In this document: positions 1 to 7,548 of the stretch, piece by piece
How the letters are laid out: the number at the start of each line of letters is the position of its first letter
How positions within the stretch are numbered: the first letter of the stretch is position 1
Assembly (NCBI RefSeq): GCF_014190915.1
Contig: NZ_JACHVU010000007.1
Location: forward strand, 186,001-250,000
Direction of reading: 5' to 3'
Length of the DNA stretch: 64,000 nt
Origin: Mycolicibacterium iranicum
GTDB lineage: Bacteria; Actinomycetota; Actinomycetes; Mycobacteriales; Mycobacteriaceae
The notes under the pieces: model-generated
Seen by the model: the letters and a program-made list of their open reading frames with translations, nothing else
Databases searched by the model: none
Told to the model about the DNA's origin: nothing
Made by a program: the position numbers and the translations under genes

Positions 1-143
1 TCACCCATCTGCTCGAAGACCTCGCGCGGCATCCGGCCGCCCTTCTCCCACTGCGGATAGTGGGGCACGACCTCCTTCTCGACGAAGTCGCGGGCGAGTT
101 CGCGGAAAGCCTCGTGGTCTTCGGTGAACAGATCTCTACGCAT
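1..143 (-). CDS. acyl-CoA dehydrogenase, N-terminal fragment (cut by window edge)
   Basis: Only the first 47 codons lie in the window. They read MRRDLFTEDHEAF, then an RELARDFVEKEVVPHY-type helix, which is typical of the N-terminal alpha domain of FAD-dependent acyl-CoA dehydrogenases. The ATG is at 143-141. It is the last visible gene of the minus-strand run that begins at 6732 and follows the thiolase gene after 32 nt, so it is probably in the same operon. The catalytic region is outside the window and specificity cannot be judged. Confidence 0.8.
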   Translation of the reverse strand, partial: MRRDLFTEDHEAFRELARDFVEKEVVPHYPQWEKGGRMPREVFEQMG

Positions 144-175
144 GGGACGGCTCCTGGTGCTGTGTGACGCGTTGT

Positions 176-1321
176 TTACTTGACGAGTTCGACCAACGTC
201 GCGTTGGCGGTGCCGCCGCCTTCACACATGGTCTGCAGCCCGTAGCGAATCCCGTTGTCGCGCATGTGATGAATCATGCGGGTCATCAGCACCGCGCCGG
301 AGGCGCCCAGCGGGTGACCGAGCGCGATGGCTCCGCCGAGCGGGTTCAGCCTGGCCTCGTCGGCGCCCGTGTCGGCCAGCCACGCCAGCGGAACAGGGGC
401 GAACGCCTCGTTCACCTCGTACACGCCGACCTCGTCGATGCTCACGCCCGCCTTGTGCAACACCTTCTCGGTGGCCGGAATCGGACCCGTGAGCATCAGC
501 TTGGGATCTGCTCCCGTCACCGCACCCGCCCGATAGCGCACCAGCGGTGCCAGGCCGAGGTTCACCGCGTTCTCGGCGGTGGTGACGAGCAACGCCGCTG
601 CCCCGTCGGAGATCTGCGACGAGTTCCCGGCATGGATGACACCGTCCTCGGTGAAAGCGGGCTTCAGCCCGGCCAGCTTCTCGACCGTGGTGCCGCGACG
701 GATGCCCTCGTCGTCGGTGACGGCACCGCCCTCGGTGAAGACGGGCACTATCTGGTCGCGAAAGGCCCCGGCGTCCTGTGCGGCGGCCGCTCGCTCGTGC
801 GACTGGGCGGAGTACTCGTCGAGACGGGTGCGGGACAAGCCCCACTGCTGGGAGATCATCTCGGCCGAGATGCCCTGATTGAACGAGAAATCGTCATACC
901 GCGCAAGCACTTTGGGCCCGTACGGCATTCCGGTGGAGCGCGCGGATCCGAGTGGCACCCGGCTCATCACCTCCACTCCCCCGGCCACCACCATGTCCTG
1001 CTGACCCGACATCACCGCCTGCACGGCGAAATCCAGCGCCTGCTGGCTGGACCCGCAGGCCCGGTTCACCGTCGTGCCGGGGATGTGTTCGGGCCATCCC
1101 GCGGCAAGTACCGCGTAGCGTCCGATGTTGCTGGACTGGTCGCCCACCTGGGAAACACAGCCCCAGACGACGTCGTCGATCACGTCGGTGTCCACACCGG
1201 TGCGCTCGACGAGTTCGTTGAGCACCAGCGCGGACAGATCGGCCGCATGCTGCTCGGAGAGTCCGCCGTTGCGCTTGCCGACAGGTGTGCGCACCGCCCC
1301 GACGATGACCGTTTCCCGCAT
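176..1321 (-). CDS. thiolase (acetyl-CoA acyltransferase family)
   Basis: 381 aa, the usual length of a degradative thiolase. The nucleophilic Cys is at about residue 89 in NRACGSSQ, NEAF is present, the catalytic His is at about 336 in GHPLGASGA, and the second Cys is at about 366 in CEGGG. All three catalytic residues are intact, so it should cleave a 3-ketoacyl-CoA with CoA. I chose the ATG at 1321 (MRETVIVGAVRTP) because the thiolase fold begins there and the start codon shares one base with the upstream TAA (1321-1323), which implies translational coupling to the enoyl-CoA hydratase. It is the terminal step of the beta-oxidation set encoded between 6732 and 1. Chain-length or ring specificity is unknown. 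Confidence 0.93.
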   Translation of the reverse strand: MRETVIVGAVRTPVGKRNGGLSEQHAADLSALVLNELVERTGVDTDVIDDVVWGCVSQVGDQSSNIGRYAVLAAGWPEHIPGTTVNRACGSSQQALDFAVQAVMSGQQDMVVAGGVEVMSRVPLGSARSTGMPYGPKVLARYDDFSFNQGISAEMISQQWGLSRTRLDEYSAQSHERAAAAQDAGAFRDQIVPVFTEGGAVTDDEGIRRGTTVEKLAGLKPAFTEDGVIHAGNSSQISDGAAALLVTTAENAVNLGLAPLVRYRAGAVTGADPKLMLTGPIPATEKVLHKAGVSIDEVGVYEVNEAFAPVPLAWLADTGADEARLNPLGGAIALGHPLGASGAVLMTRMIHHMRDNGIRYGLQTMCEGGGTANATLVELVK

Positions 1322-2121
1322 TACCGCTGCTCCTCCGCTATGTCGTACAGGGCCCATGCCCCGGTGAATTCCGGATCGCGTTTGGCGGCGAACGCGGCGT
1401 ACGCCTCGCCCGAGTCCGCGGTCGCGAAGTTACCGGGCTGCGCCCGCGCCTCGTTGGCCAACGCTTCGCGCAGCGTCGCGTTGGCCCCGTCGTTGAGCAG
1501 GGCCTTGCTCTGCGCCAGCGCGAAAGGTGGACCGGCAGCGAGGCGGCCGGCCACCTCGTCGACGAAATCGTCGATCTCCGCAGCGGGCTTCACCCACGTG
1601 ACAAGACCGAGCGTGTGCGCTTCCTCGGCGCCGATCATGTCGGCGAGCAGGACCAGGCGCTTGGCCTGCTGCAGCCCGACGATCCTGGGCAGCAGCCAGG
1701 AGCCGCCGAGATCGACCGAAAGGCCGCGCCGAGAGAAGATCTGGCAGAACCGCGACTCCGGGGTGGCGACCACCAGGTCACATCCGAGCGCCAGATTCCA
1801 GCCCGCGCCGACGGCGACACCGGTCACCTTGGCCACTGTCGGCACCGCCAGCTCGTGCAGCGCCAGGGCGACGTCGGTGAGGCGGTCGAGCTTGTAGCGC
1901 GGGTGGATCTCCTCCCCCGTGCCGATGTCGGCGCCCGAGCAGAAGGCCCCGCCGGCGCCGGTCAGCACCAACGCCCGGATATCGCGGTCACGCTTGAGCG
2001 CCCGCAGCGCGTCGGCCAGCTCGAGCCACAGTTGTGCGTCCAGCGCGTTGCGGCGCTCGGGACGGTTCAGCGTCAGCGTGCGCACCCCGTCGCGGTCCTC
2101 ACAAAGCAATGCCTCAGACAT
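1321..2121 (-). CDS. enoyl-CoA hydratase/isomerase (crotonase) family protein
   Basis: 266 aa, standard crotonase length. The N-terminus has the LTLNRPERRNALD motif. The first oxyanion-hole segment is AFCSGADI and the second is GVAVGAGWNLALGCD. It should hydrate or isomerise an enoyl-CoA. The start MSEALLCEDRDG (ATG 2121-2119) is preferred over longer reading because the crotonase fold begins directly after it; it overlaps the 3' end of the CoA-transferase gene by 8 nt. The stop touches the thiolase start. Its position between CoA-transferase and thiolase fits a beta-oxidation-like operon. Confidence 0.92.
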   Translation of the reverse strand: MSEALLCEDRDGVRTLTLNRPERRNALDAQLWLELADALRALKRDRDIRALVLTGAGGAFCSGADIGTGEEIHPRYKLDRLTDVALALHELAVPTVAKVTGVAVGAGWNLALGCDLVVATPESRFCQIFSRRGLSVDLGGSWLLPRIVGLQQAKRLVLLADMIGAEEAHTLGLVTWVKPAAEIDDFVDEVAGRLAAGPPFALAQSKALLNDGANATLREALANEARAQPGNFATADSGEAYAAFAAKRDPEFTGAWALYDIAEEQR

Positions 2122-3346
2122 AGGCCGGCCCGATCGCGCCGTCGGCACGCAACTGCGCCAACTCGTCAGTCGTGAAGCCGATTTCGGTAAGCACGGCATC
2201 GGTGTGCTCGCCGAGGCCGGGCACCGCACCCATCGGTTGCTCGTAGTCGCTCAGGACCGGCGGCGGCCGCAGCGCCTGGATGTCACCGCGGGGCGTACCG
2301 ACGGTGCGCCACCGGTCCCGGGCGCTCAACTGCGGGTGTCGCACGACCTCACTGGGTTTGTTGTAGCGGGAGTTGCCGATCCCGGCGTCGTCGGCCTTCT
2401 TTTGGATCTCCGCCAGATCGTGGCGGGCACACCAACTTCCGATCGCCTCCTCCAGGACGTCGCGGTGTGCGCAGCGGCCCGGGTTGGTCGCGAAGCGGGG
2501 ATCCTCGGCAAGGTCGACACGGTCGATGATGTCGCGGGCGACTCGCTGCCATTCCCGGTCGTTGGTGGTGCCGAGCACCACGGTCTGCCCGTCCCGGGTC
2601 GGGAAAGCGCCGTAGGGCGCCACGGCCGGGGACCCGACGCCGAGGGGTTCCTGGTCGATGCCCGAGTGCTGGGTGTAGGTCAGGGCGTAACCCATCACGT
2701 CGGTCATGACGTCGAACAGGCTCAACTCGACGTGCGGCGCGGGCCCCGGATCCGGACGCACGGCCCGGCCGTACAGCAGGGCCATGATGGACATCGCCGC
2801 GTACAGGCCGGTGGTGAAGTCGGCCATCGCAGGACCCGGCTTCGCCGGCATCCCCGGATATCCCGTCACCGCACAGGAACCCGACTCTGCCTGCACGAGA
2901 AGGTCGTACGCTCGCTTGTGCGAGATCGGTCCGCCGGGCCCGTAACCGTCGATCTCGACCGGGATCACCCCGGGATGACGCACGGCGAGATCGGCGGGGG
3001 CCAGACCCAGGCGGGCCGTTGCGCCCGGGGCGAGGTTCGACACGAACGCATCGGCACGATCGAGCAGCCGGTGCAGCACCTCCATGCCCGCCGGGGACTT
3101 GGTGTTGAGCGTCACCGACTCCTTGCCGCGGTTGCACCACACGAAATGCGCGGCCAGACCGCCGGGTCCGTTGACGACGTCGTCGTAGGCGCGGGCGAAG
3201 TCGCCACCGTTGGGGTTCTCCACCTTGATGACCCGCGCTCCGAAATCCGCCAGCACCCGGGTGCACATCGGCGCCGCCACGGCCTGCTCCATCGCGACCA
3301 CGGTGACACCGGCCAGGGGCGCCGCGCTCGCATCAGGTCTGCTCAC
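2114..3346 (-). CDS. CaiB/BaiF (type III) CoA-transferase
   Basis: 410 aa. It starts with the family pattern LAGVTVVAMEQAVAAP and has the VLADFGARVIKVE segment. The catalytic Asp, which forms the glutamyl/aspartyl-CoA thioester in this family, is predicted at about residue 176 (PAMADFTTG). It should transfer CoA between a donor acyl-CoA and a carboxylic acid, activating a pathway acid without ATP. It lies 4 nt downstream of the SDR gene and overlaps the hydratase gene by 8 nt. Acceptor and donor are unknown. Confidence 0.92.
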   Translation of the reverse strand: MSRPDASAAPLAGVTVVAMEQAVAAPMCTRVLADFGARVIKVENPNGGDFARAYDDVVNGPGGLAAHFVWCNRGKESVTLNTKSPAGMEVLHRLLDRADAFVSNLAPGATARLGLAPADLAVRHPGVIPVEIDGYGPGGPISHKRAYDLLVQAESGSCAVTGYPGMPAKPGPAMADFTTGLYAAMSIMALLYGRAVRPDPGPAPHVELSLFDVMTDVMGYALTYTQHSGIDQEPLGVGSPAVAPYGAFPTRDGQTVVLGTTNDREWQRVARDIIDRVDLAEDPRFATNPGRCAHRDVLEEAIGSWCARHDLAEIQKKADDAGIGNSRYNKPSEVVRHPQLSARDRWRTVGTPRGDIQALRPPPVLSDYEQPMGAVPGLGEHTDAVLTEIGFTTDELAQLRADGAIGPAYV

Positions 3347-3350
3347 GTGC

Positions 3351-4145
3351 TCACATAACCATGCCGCCGTCGACCGGCAGCACCTGCCCGGTGATGTACG
3401 ACGCGGCGTCGGAGGCCATGAACACGAACGCCCCGGCGACCTCGCCCGGTTCCGCCCAGCGCTTCATCGGGATGCGGTTCATCATGTTGGCCGCGAATTT
3501 CTCGTTGGTGCGGATGGTCTCGGTCATCGGCGTGGCCGCCAGCGGGGCGAGGGCGTTGACCGAGATCGCCTTGGTGGCCAGTTCGCGGGCCAGTGACTTG
3601 GTGAACCCGATGATGCTCGCCTTGGCCGCCGAATAGTTGACCTGACCGAGCGTGCCGGTCAGGCCCGCCGCGGAGGTGACGTTGATGATGCGGCCCGTAC
3701 CGTCGGTCGGGATGTGGCTCAGCGCGGCCTGGGTGACGTTGAAGGCGCCCATCACGTGGATGTCGAAGAGCAGCCGGAACGACTCCTGCGTGGTCTTGTC
3801 GAACATCGCAGGCTTGGTGACGCCGGCGTTGTTGACCAGGATGTGGAGCGCCCCGTCGGCCAGGGCGGCAGCCTGCGCGACCGCCGCATCCGCGGAGTCC
3901 CGGTCCGAGACGTCCAGGGCCGCGGCCTCCGCCCGACCTCCGCCGGCCGAGATGCGTTGCGCGACGGCCACTGCGGCATCCTTGTCGAGATCGGTGACCA
4001 GGACCGCAGCGCCCGCGTCGGCCAGCGCCGTCGCCACCGCCGAGCCGATGCCGCCCGCGGCGCCGGTGACCAGTGCCGAGCGGCCCGACAGATCGAAGTA
4101 CCGGCGGGGCGGGAGCGCAGCGACCTGGGGGAACGGATCAGTCAT
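3351..4145 (-). CDS. SDR family NAD(P)-dependent oxidoreductase
   Basis: 264 aa classical short-chain dehydrogenase. The cofactor motif is TGAAGGIG at about residues 27-34, followed by NNAG and the catalytic YSAAK, with a C-terminal PVDGG. An acidic residue follows beta-2 (VTDLD), which suggests NAD(H). It could act as a 3-hydroxyacyl-CoA or ring-alcohol dehydrogenase. The gene sits between the acyl-CoA dehydrogenase (16 nt gap) and the CoA-transferase (4 nt gap), so co-transcription is likely. Confidence 0.92.
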   Translation of the reverse strand: MTDPFPQVAALPPRRYFDLSGRSALVTGAAGGIGSAVATALADAGAAVLVTDLDKDAAVAVAQRISAGGGRAEAAALDVSDRDSADAAVAQAAALADGALHILVNNAGVTKPAMFDKTTQESFRLLFDIHVMGAFNVTQAALSHIPTDGTGRIINVTSAAGLTGTLGQVNYSAAKASIIGFTKSLARELATKAISVNALAPLAATPMTETIRTNEKFAANMMNRIPMKRWAEPGEVAGAFVFMASDAASYITGQVLPVDGGMVM

Positions 4146-4161
4146 CGGTGATTCTCCGGCA

Positions 4162-5349
4162 TCAGTAACTGCGGGGCAGGCCGAGGACGTGCTCGCCGAG
4201 GAAGTTCAGGATCATCTCCTGACTCACCGGAGCGATCTTCATCAGCCGTGACTCACGGAAGTAGCGCGAGACGTGGTACTCCTCGGAGTAGCCCATGCCG
4301 CCGTGCAGCTGCAGCGCGCGGTCGGCGGCACCGAAGCCGGCGTCGGCACACAGGTACTTCGCGGTGTTGGCCTCGCGCCCACAGGGTTTCCCGTTGTCGT
4401 AGAGCCAGGTGGCCTTGCGCAGCACGAGTTCGGCGGCGTCGAGGCGGGCCAGCGAATCGGCGAGCGGAAACTGCAAGCCCTGGTTCATGCCGATCGGCCG
4501 GTCGAACACCACACGCTCGTTGCCGTACTTCACGGCCTTCTCCAGCGCGACGCGCCCGATGCCGAGGGCTTCGGCGGCGATGAGCATCCGCTCGGGGTTC
4601 AGGCCGTCGAGGATGTACTTGAAGCCCTGGCCCTCCTCGCCGACCCGATCGCCCACCGGAACCATCAGGTCGTCGATGAACAGCTCGTTGGAGCTGACCG
4701 CGTTGCGCCCCATCTTGTTGATGGGACGGATGTCGACGTGGTCGCGGTCCAGATCGGTCATGAAGAGCGTCATGCCGTCGGTCTTCTTCGCCCCGCGCTC
4801 TTTCAGCTGGGCCGGTGTCTCGGTCCGGGTCAGCAAGAGAATCTTCTCGGATTCCAGCGCCTTGGAGATCCAGACCTTGCGGCCGTTGACCCGGTAGTGG
4901 TCGCCTTCGCGTTTGGCGAATGTCGTGATTCGCGAAGTATCAAGCCCCGCACCGGGTTCGGTGACACCGAAGCACACATGCAGGTCGCCGTCGACGATCC
5001 GCGGCAGCGTGGCGGCCTTCAGCTCGTCGGAGCCGTGCTTCACGACGGGCTGCATGCCGAAGATCGACAGGTGGATCGCGCTTGCCCCGTTCATCGCCGC
5101 GCCGGAGCGAGCCACCTCCTCCAGGAGCAGTGTGGCCTCGGTGATGCCCAGCCCGTGACCGCCGTACTCCTCGGGAATCGTCATCCCGAGCCACCCGCCC
5201 TTGGCGATGGCGTCGTAGAACTCCTGCGGGAACTCGTGTTTCTGGTCCTTCTCCAACCAGTAGTGGTCGTCGAACCTGCCCGCGAGCTCCGCGACGGACT
5301 TGCGGATCAGCTCCTGGTCCTCGCTCAGTTCGAAACTCATGCCCGTCAT
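4162..5349 (-). CDS. acyl-CoA dehydrogenase family protein
   Basis: 395 aa with the three-domain FadE layout: N-terminal helices, a middle FAD-binding strand region with CFGVTEPGAGLDTS, and a C-terminal helical domain with LHGGMGYSEEYHVSRYFR. The position of the canonical Glu (YEGT in medium-chain enzymes) reads IAPVSQE instead, so the catalytic base probably lies elsewhere, as in isovaleryl-CoA-type enzymes. The start is the ATG at 5349 (MTGMSFELSEDQ), chosen for the AAGGAGG sequence 6 nt upstream; a second ATG at 5340 is possible. The upstream intergenic region holds the large hairpin at 5369-5425. Confidence 0.9.
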   Translation of the reverse strand: MTGMSFELSEDQELIRKSVAELAGRFDDHYWLEKDQKHEFPQEFYDAIAKGGWLGMTIPEEYGGHGLGITEATLLLEEVARSGAAMNGASAIHLSIFGMQPVVKHGSDELKAATLPRIVDGDLHVCFGVTEPGAGLDTSRITTFAKREGDHYRVNGRKVWISKALESEKILLLTRTETPAQLKERGAKKTDGMTLFMTDLDRDHVDIRPINKMGRNAVSSNELFIDDLMVPVGDRVGEEGQGFKYILDGLNPERMLIAAEALGIGRVALEKAVKYGNERVVFDRPIGMNQGLQFPLADSLARLDAAELVLRKATWLYDNGKPCGREANTAKYLCADAGFGAADRALQLHGGMGYSEEYHVSRYFRESRLMKIAPVSQEMILNFLGEHVLGLPRSY

Positions 5350-5368
5350 GTCACTCCTCCTTCGCCGC

Positions 5369-5425
5369 CGAAACTGCATTCCCGCAGAGTGCTTCTCGCA
5401 CTTCTCCTGCGGGAATGCAGTTTCG
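5369..5425. repeat. 19-bp perfect inverted repeat with a nested hairpin
   Basis: The left arm 5369-5387 (CGAAACTGCATTCCCGCAG) is an exact reverse complement of the right arm 5407-5425. The 19-nt loop contains a second stem, AGTGC (5388-5392) with GCACT (5398-5402). It lies between the amidohydrolase and acyl-CoA dehydrogenase genes of the same minus-strand operon and has no U-tract. It may be a dispersed palindromic intergenic element, an mRNA-processing or stability element, or an attenuator; sequence alone does not decide. Confidence 0.9.
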
Positions 5426-5436
5426 ACGCCAGATGA

Positions 5437-6732
5437 TCAGTCCTTGTTGCCGCTCAGTTCCTTGGCGCTGGCCGCGAAATCGGCGAATGACGTGCCGGTC
5501 TTCTCCTTGTTCGACAGCGCCTGGATCGACACGTCGTGGCCCTCGGCGGCCTTGCGCAGCGCCCCGACGGTGGCCTGCTCCTTCGGGATGTGCGTGAAGG
5601 GATCGAAGTGGTACCAGCGCATCGCGTTCTCGAAGGTCATCTTGTTGATCTCGTCGTCGGGCACGTCGTTGGCCTTGAGGACCTCGTCGAGCTGCTCGGG
5701 GGCGCCGGGCCACATCGAGTCGCTGTGGGGGTAGTCGGCCTCCCAGCAGATGTTGTCCACGCCGATCGAATGGCGGGTCGTGACGCCGACCGGATCGGCG
5801 ATGAAACACGTCAGGAAGTGGTCGCGGAAGACCTCGCTGGGCAGCTTGCCCTTGAAGTCCTGACCCGTCCACGTCGAGTGCATCTCGTAGGTGCGGTCCA
5901 CCCGCTCCAGGAAGTACGGGATCCACCCGGTGCCGCCCTCACTGAGGGCGATCTTGAGGTCCGGGTACTCCTTGATCGGGCGCGACCACAGCAGGTCCGC
6001 CGCGGCCTGCACGATGTTCATCGGCTGCAGGGTGATCATCACGTCCATCGGCGCGTCCGGCGCGGTGATGGCCAGCCGGCCCGAGGAGCCGATGTGCACG
6101 TTCAGCACGGTGTCGGTGTCGACGAGCGCATCCCACATCGGCTTCCAGTGGTCGAAGTCGTGGAAGCTCGGGTAGCCCATCGCCGACGGATTCTCGGAGA
6201 AGGTCAGGGAGTGCACGCCCCGCTCGGCATTGCGCCGGATCTCCTTGGCGCACGCCTCCGGATCCCAGATCACCGGCAGCGTCATCGGGATGAAGCGCGC
6301 CGGATAGGCACCGCACCACTCCTCGACATGCCAGTCGTTGTAGGCCTGCACGAGGGCCAGGGAGAACTCCGGATCCTCGGTCGCGAACAGCCGACCGGCG
6401 AAACCGGGGAACGAGGGAAAGCACATCGAGCCGAGGATGCCGCCGGCGTTCATGTCCTTGACCCGCTCGTCGACCTGCCAACAGCCCGGCCGGATCTCGT
6501 CGAGGCCCTGCGGTTCGAGGCCGTACTCCTCCTTGGGGCGGCCGGCCACCGCGTTGAGGGCCACGTTCGGGATGACCACGTCACGGAACTGCCAGGTGTC
6601 GGAACCGTCGGGGTTGTGCACGAGGCGGGGCGCCTCGTCGAGGTACTTCTTCGATAGGTGGTTCTTGAACATGTCCGGCGGCTCGACGATGTGGTCGTCG
6701 ACGCTGATCAGAATCATGTCGTCTTTGTTCAT
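5437..6732 (-). CDS. amidohydrolase family 2 (ACMSD/LigY-like TIM-barrel) protein
   Basis: 431 aa. Motifs of the metal-dependent amidohydrolase_2 family are VDDHIVEPPDMF at the N-terminus, NVHIGSSG in the middle and WEADYPHSDSMWP near the C-terminus. Members are hydrolases or decarboxylases acting on ring-cleavage products or aromatic acids. The start MNKDDMILISVDDH (ATG 6732-6730) is chosen because the fold begins there and GAGGAG lies about 11 nt upstream; longer reading would run through the regulatory region. It is the first gene of the minus-strand operon and is divergent from the Rieske operon. A related protein is encoded at 28915-30084. Confidence 0.9.
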   Translation of the reverse strand: MNKDDMILISVDDHIVEPPDMFKNHLSKKYLDEAPRLVHNPDGSDTWQFRDVVIPNVALNAVAGRPKEEYGLEPQGLDEIRPGCWQVDERVKDMNAGGILGSMCFPSFPGFAGRLFATEDPEFSLALVQAYNDWHVEEWCGAYPARFIPMTLPVIWDPEACAKEIRRNAERGVHSLTFSENPSAMGYPSFHDFDHWKPMWDALVDTDTVLNVHIGSSGRLAITAPDAPMDVMITLQPMNIVQAAADLLWSRPIKEYPDLKIALSEGGTGWIPYFLERVDRTYEMHSTWTGQDFKGKLPSEVFRDHFLTCFIADPVGVTTRHSIGVDNICWEADYPHSDSMWPGAPEQLDEVLKANDVPDDEINKMTFENAMRWYHFDPFTHIPKEQATVGALRKAAEGHDVSIQALSNKEKTGTSFADFAASAKELSGNKD

Positions 6733-6794
6733 GGTGACGGTAGCTCCTCTCGTCCACACGCCGTGCGCATCGGCCGTGTGTGGTCGGGCTTTTG

Positions 6795-6834
6795 TTCTCC
6801 TACTGAGAAAACTAGCTTCTCCAACAGTGAGAAT
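6795..6834. promoter_or_regulatory. cluster of GAGAA/TTCTC half-sites, degenerate operator
   Basis: Four alternating half-sites are visible: TTCTC 6795-6799, GAGAA 6805-6809, TTCTC 6817-6821 and GAGAA 6829-6833. They lie 63-102 nt upstream of the amidohydrolase start. The half-sites match the regulon palindrome, but two of the spacings are 7 rather than 5 nt between GAGAA and TTCTC. Either a weaker binding site for the same regulator or coincidence in a short AT-richer promoter. Confidence 0.45.
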
Positions 6835-6963
6835 CAACGTTCGTAATCTACAACGGGCCTGGCAGGCAGCACGGATGGGGTCTTCGCGATCGGTCTCTGA
6901 CCGGCGGTTCCGCGGCCTGGCGTTGACGATCTGACGGAAAAGTGGAAATCTATTGGCGAAATA

Positions 6964-6980
6964 TGAGAATGTGATTCTCA
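6964..6980. promoter_or_regulatory. regulon palindrome, perfect copy (TGAGAATGTGATTCTCA)
   Basis: A perfect 7-3-7 palindrome, the best copy in the window. It lies between the divergent amidohydrolase (start 6732) and AhpD-like/Rieske operon (start 7001), centred 29 nt before the latter. Near-identical sites occur at 13869, 43051, 47058 and 52978, always between divergent genes. Its size and symmetry suit a dimeric repressor of the TetR type; the regulator is not shown by the sequence. Confidence 0.85.
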
Positions 6981-7000
6981 TGGCGGAGAGGAGACCGGCA

Positions 7001-7543
7001 GTGCGAGTGGCACCCCTGCCCGCAGACCAGTGGGGCGATGCCGTCGACGCCGCGCTGTCGGGGCTGATGCCGGCCGAACGGCGCAACCCGGAGGCGACCG
7101 GGAACCTCGTCGCCACGCTGGTTCGCCACCCGAAGCTGACCCGGGCGTTCCTGCGGTTCAACTTCCACCTGCTGTATGGCTCCACCCTGCCGGCACGGCT
7201 CCGCGAACTCGCCGTGCTGCGGGTCGCCCACCTCAGCCGGTGCGAATACGAATGGCAGCACCACGTCTCGATGGGACGCGACGCGGGCCTGTCCGACGAC
7301 GACATCGACGGCATCTCCCGCGGCGAGCTCGCCGACGACCTCGACCGCGCCGTGCTGGCAGCCGTCGACGAACTGCACCACGACTCCGTCGTCTCCGACG
7401 CGACGTGGGCGGCCCTGGCGGGCCATCTCGACGAGCGCCAGCTCATGGACCTCGTCTTCACCATCGGTTGCTATGGCTCACTGGCCATGGCCATCAACAC
7501 TTTTGGCGTAGAACCCGACTCCAACATGGAAGCAGAAAGGTAG
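7001..7543 (+). CDS. carboxymuconolactone decarboxylase/AhpD-like protein
   Basis: 180 aa, all-helical AhpD-like fold with LRELAVLRVAHLSRCEYEWQ and HVSMGRDAGLSDDDI. The AhpD CxxC pair is not present (RCEYEW has one Cys), so a peroxidase role is unlikely; such proteins often accompany aromatic or alicyclic catabolic operons. I chose the GTG at 7001 because GGAGAGGAG lies 7 nt upstream. An ATG at 6980 is in frame but lies inside the operator palindrome and has no ribosome site. First gene of the plus operon 7001-12836, 5 nt before the Rieske oxygenase gene. Confidence 0.82.
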   Translation: MRVAPLPADQWGDAVDAALSGLMPAERRNPEATGNLVATLVRHPKLTRAFLRFNFHLLYGSTLPARLRELAVLRVAHLSRCEYEWQHHVSMGRDAGLSDDDIDGISRGELADDLDRAVLAAVDELHHDSVVSDATWAALAGHLDERQLMDLVFTIGCYGSLAMAINTFGVEPDSNMEAER

Positions 7544-7548
7544 CCACC

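Noticed and set aside
164..1897. 577-codon open frame on the plus strand opposite the thiolase and hydratase genes
   Set aside because: No domain is recognisable and the encoded sequence is rich in Arg, Gly and His, as expected of antisense reading in GC-rich DNA; the minus-strand genes have clear catalytic motifs.
4144..4160. ATTCTC at 4151 as a regulon half-site
   Set aside because: On the coding strand it is simply the GGAGAAT ribosome-binding region of the SDR gene; no second arm is present.
6964..6980. Fur- or Zur-type metal box
   Set aside because: The arms resemble iron/zinc boxes, but those have a 7-1-7 layout with AT-rich arms; here the spacer is 3 nt and the linked genes are catabolic, not metal uptake.
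6980..7543. ATG at 6980 as start of the AhpD-like gene
   Set aside because: It lies at the edge of the perfect operator palindrome and has no ribosome site, while the in-frame GTG at 7001 has GGAGAGGAG at ideal distance.
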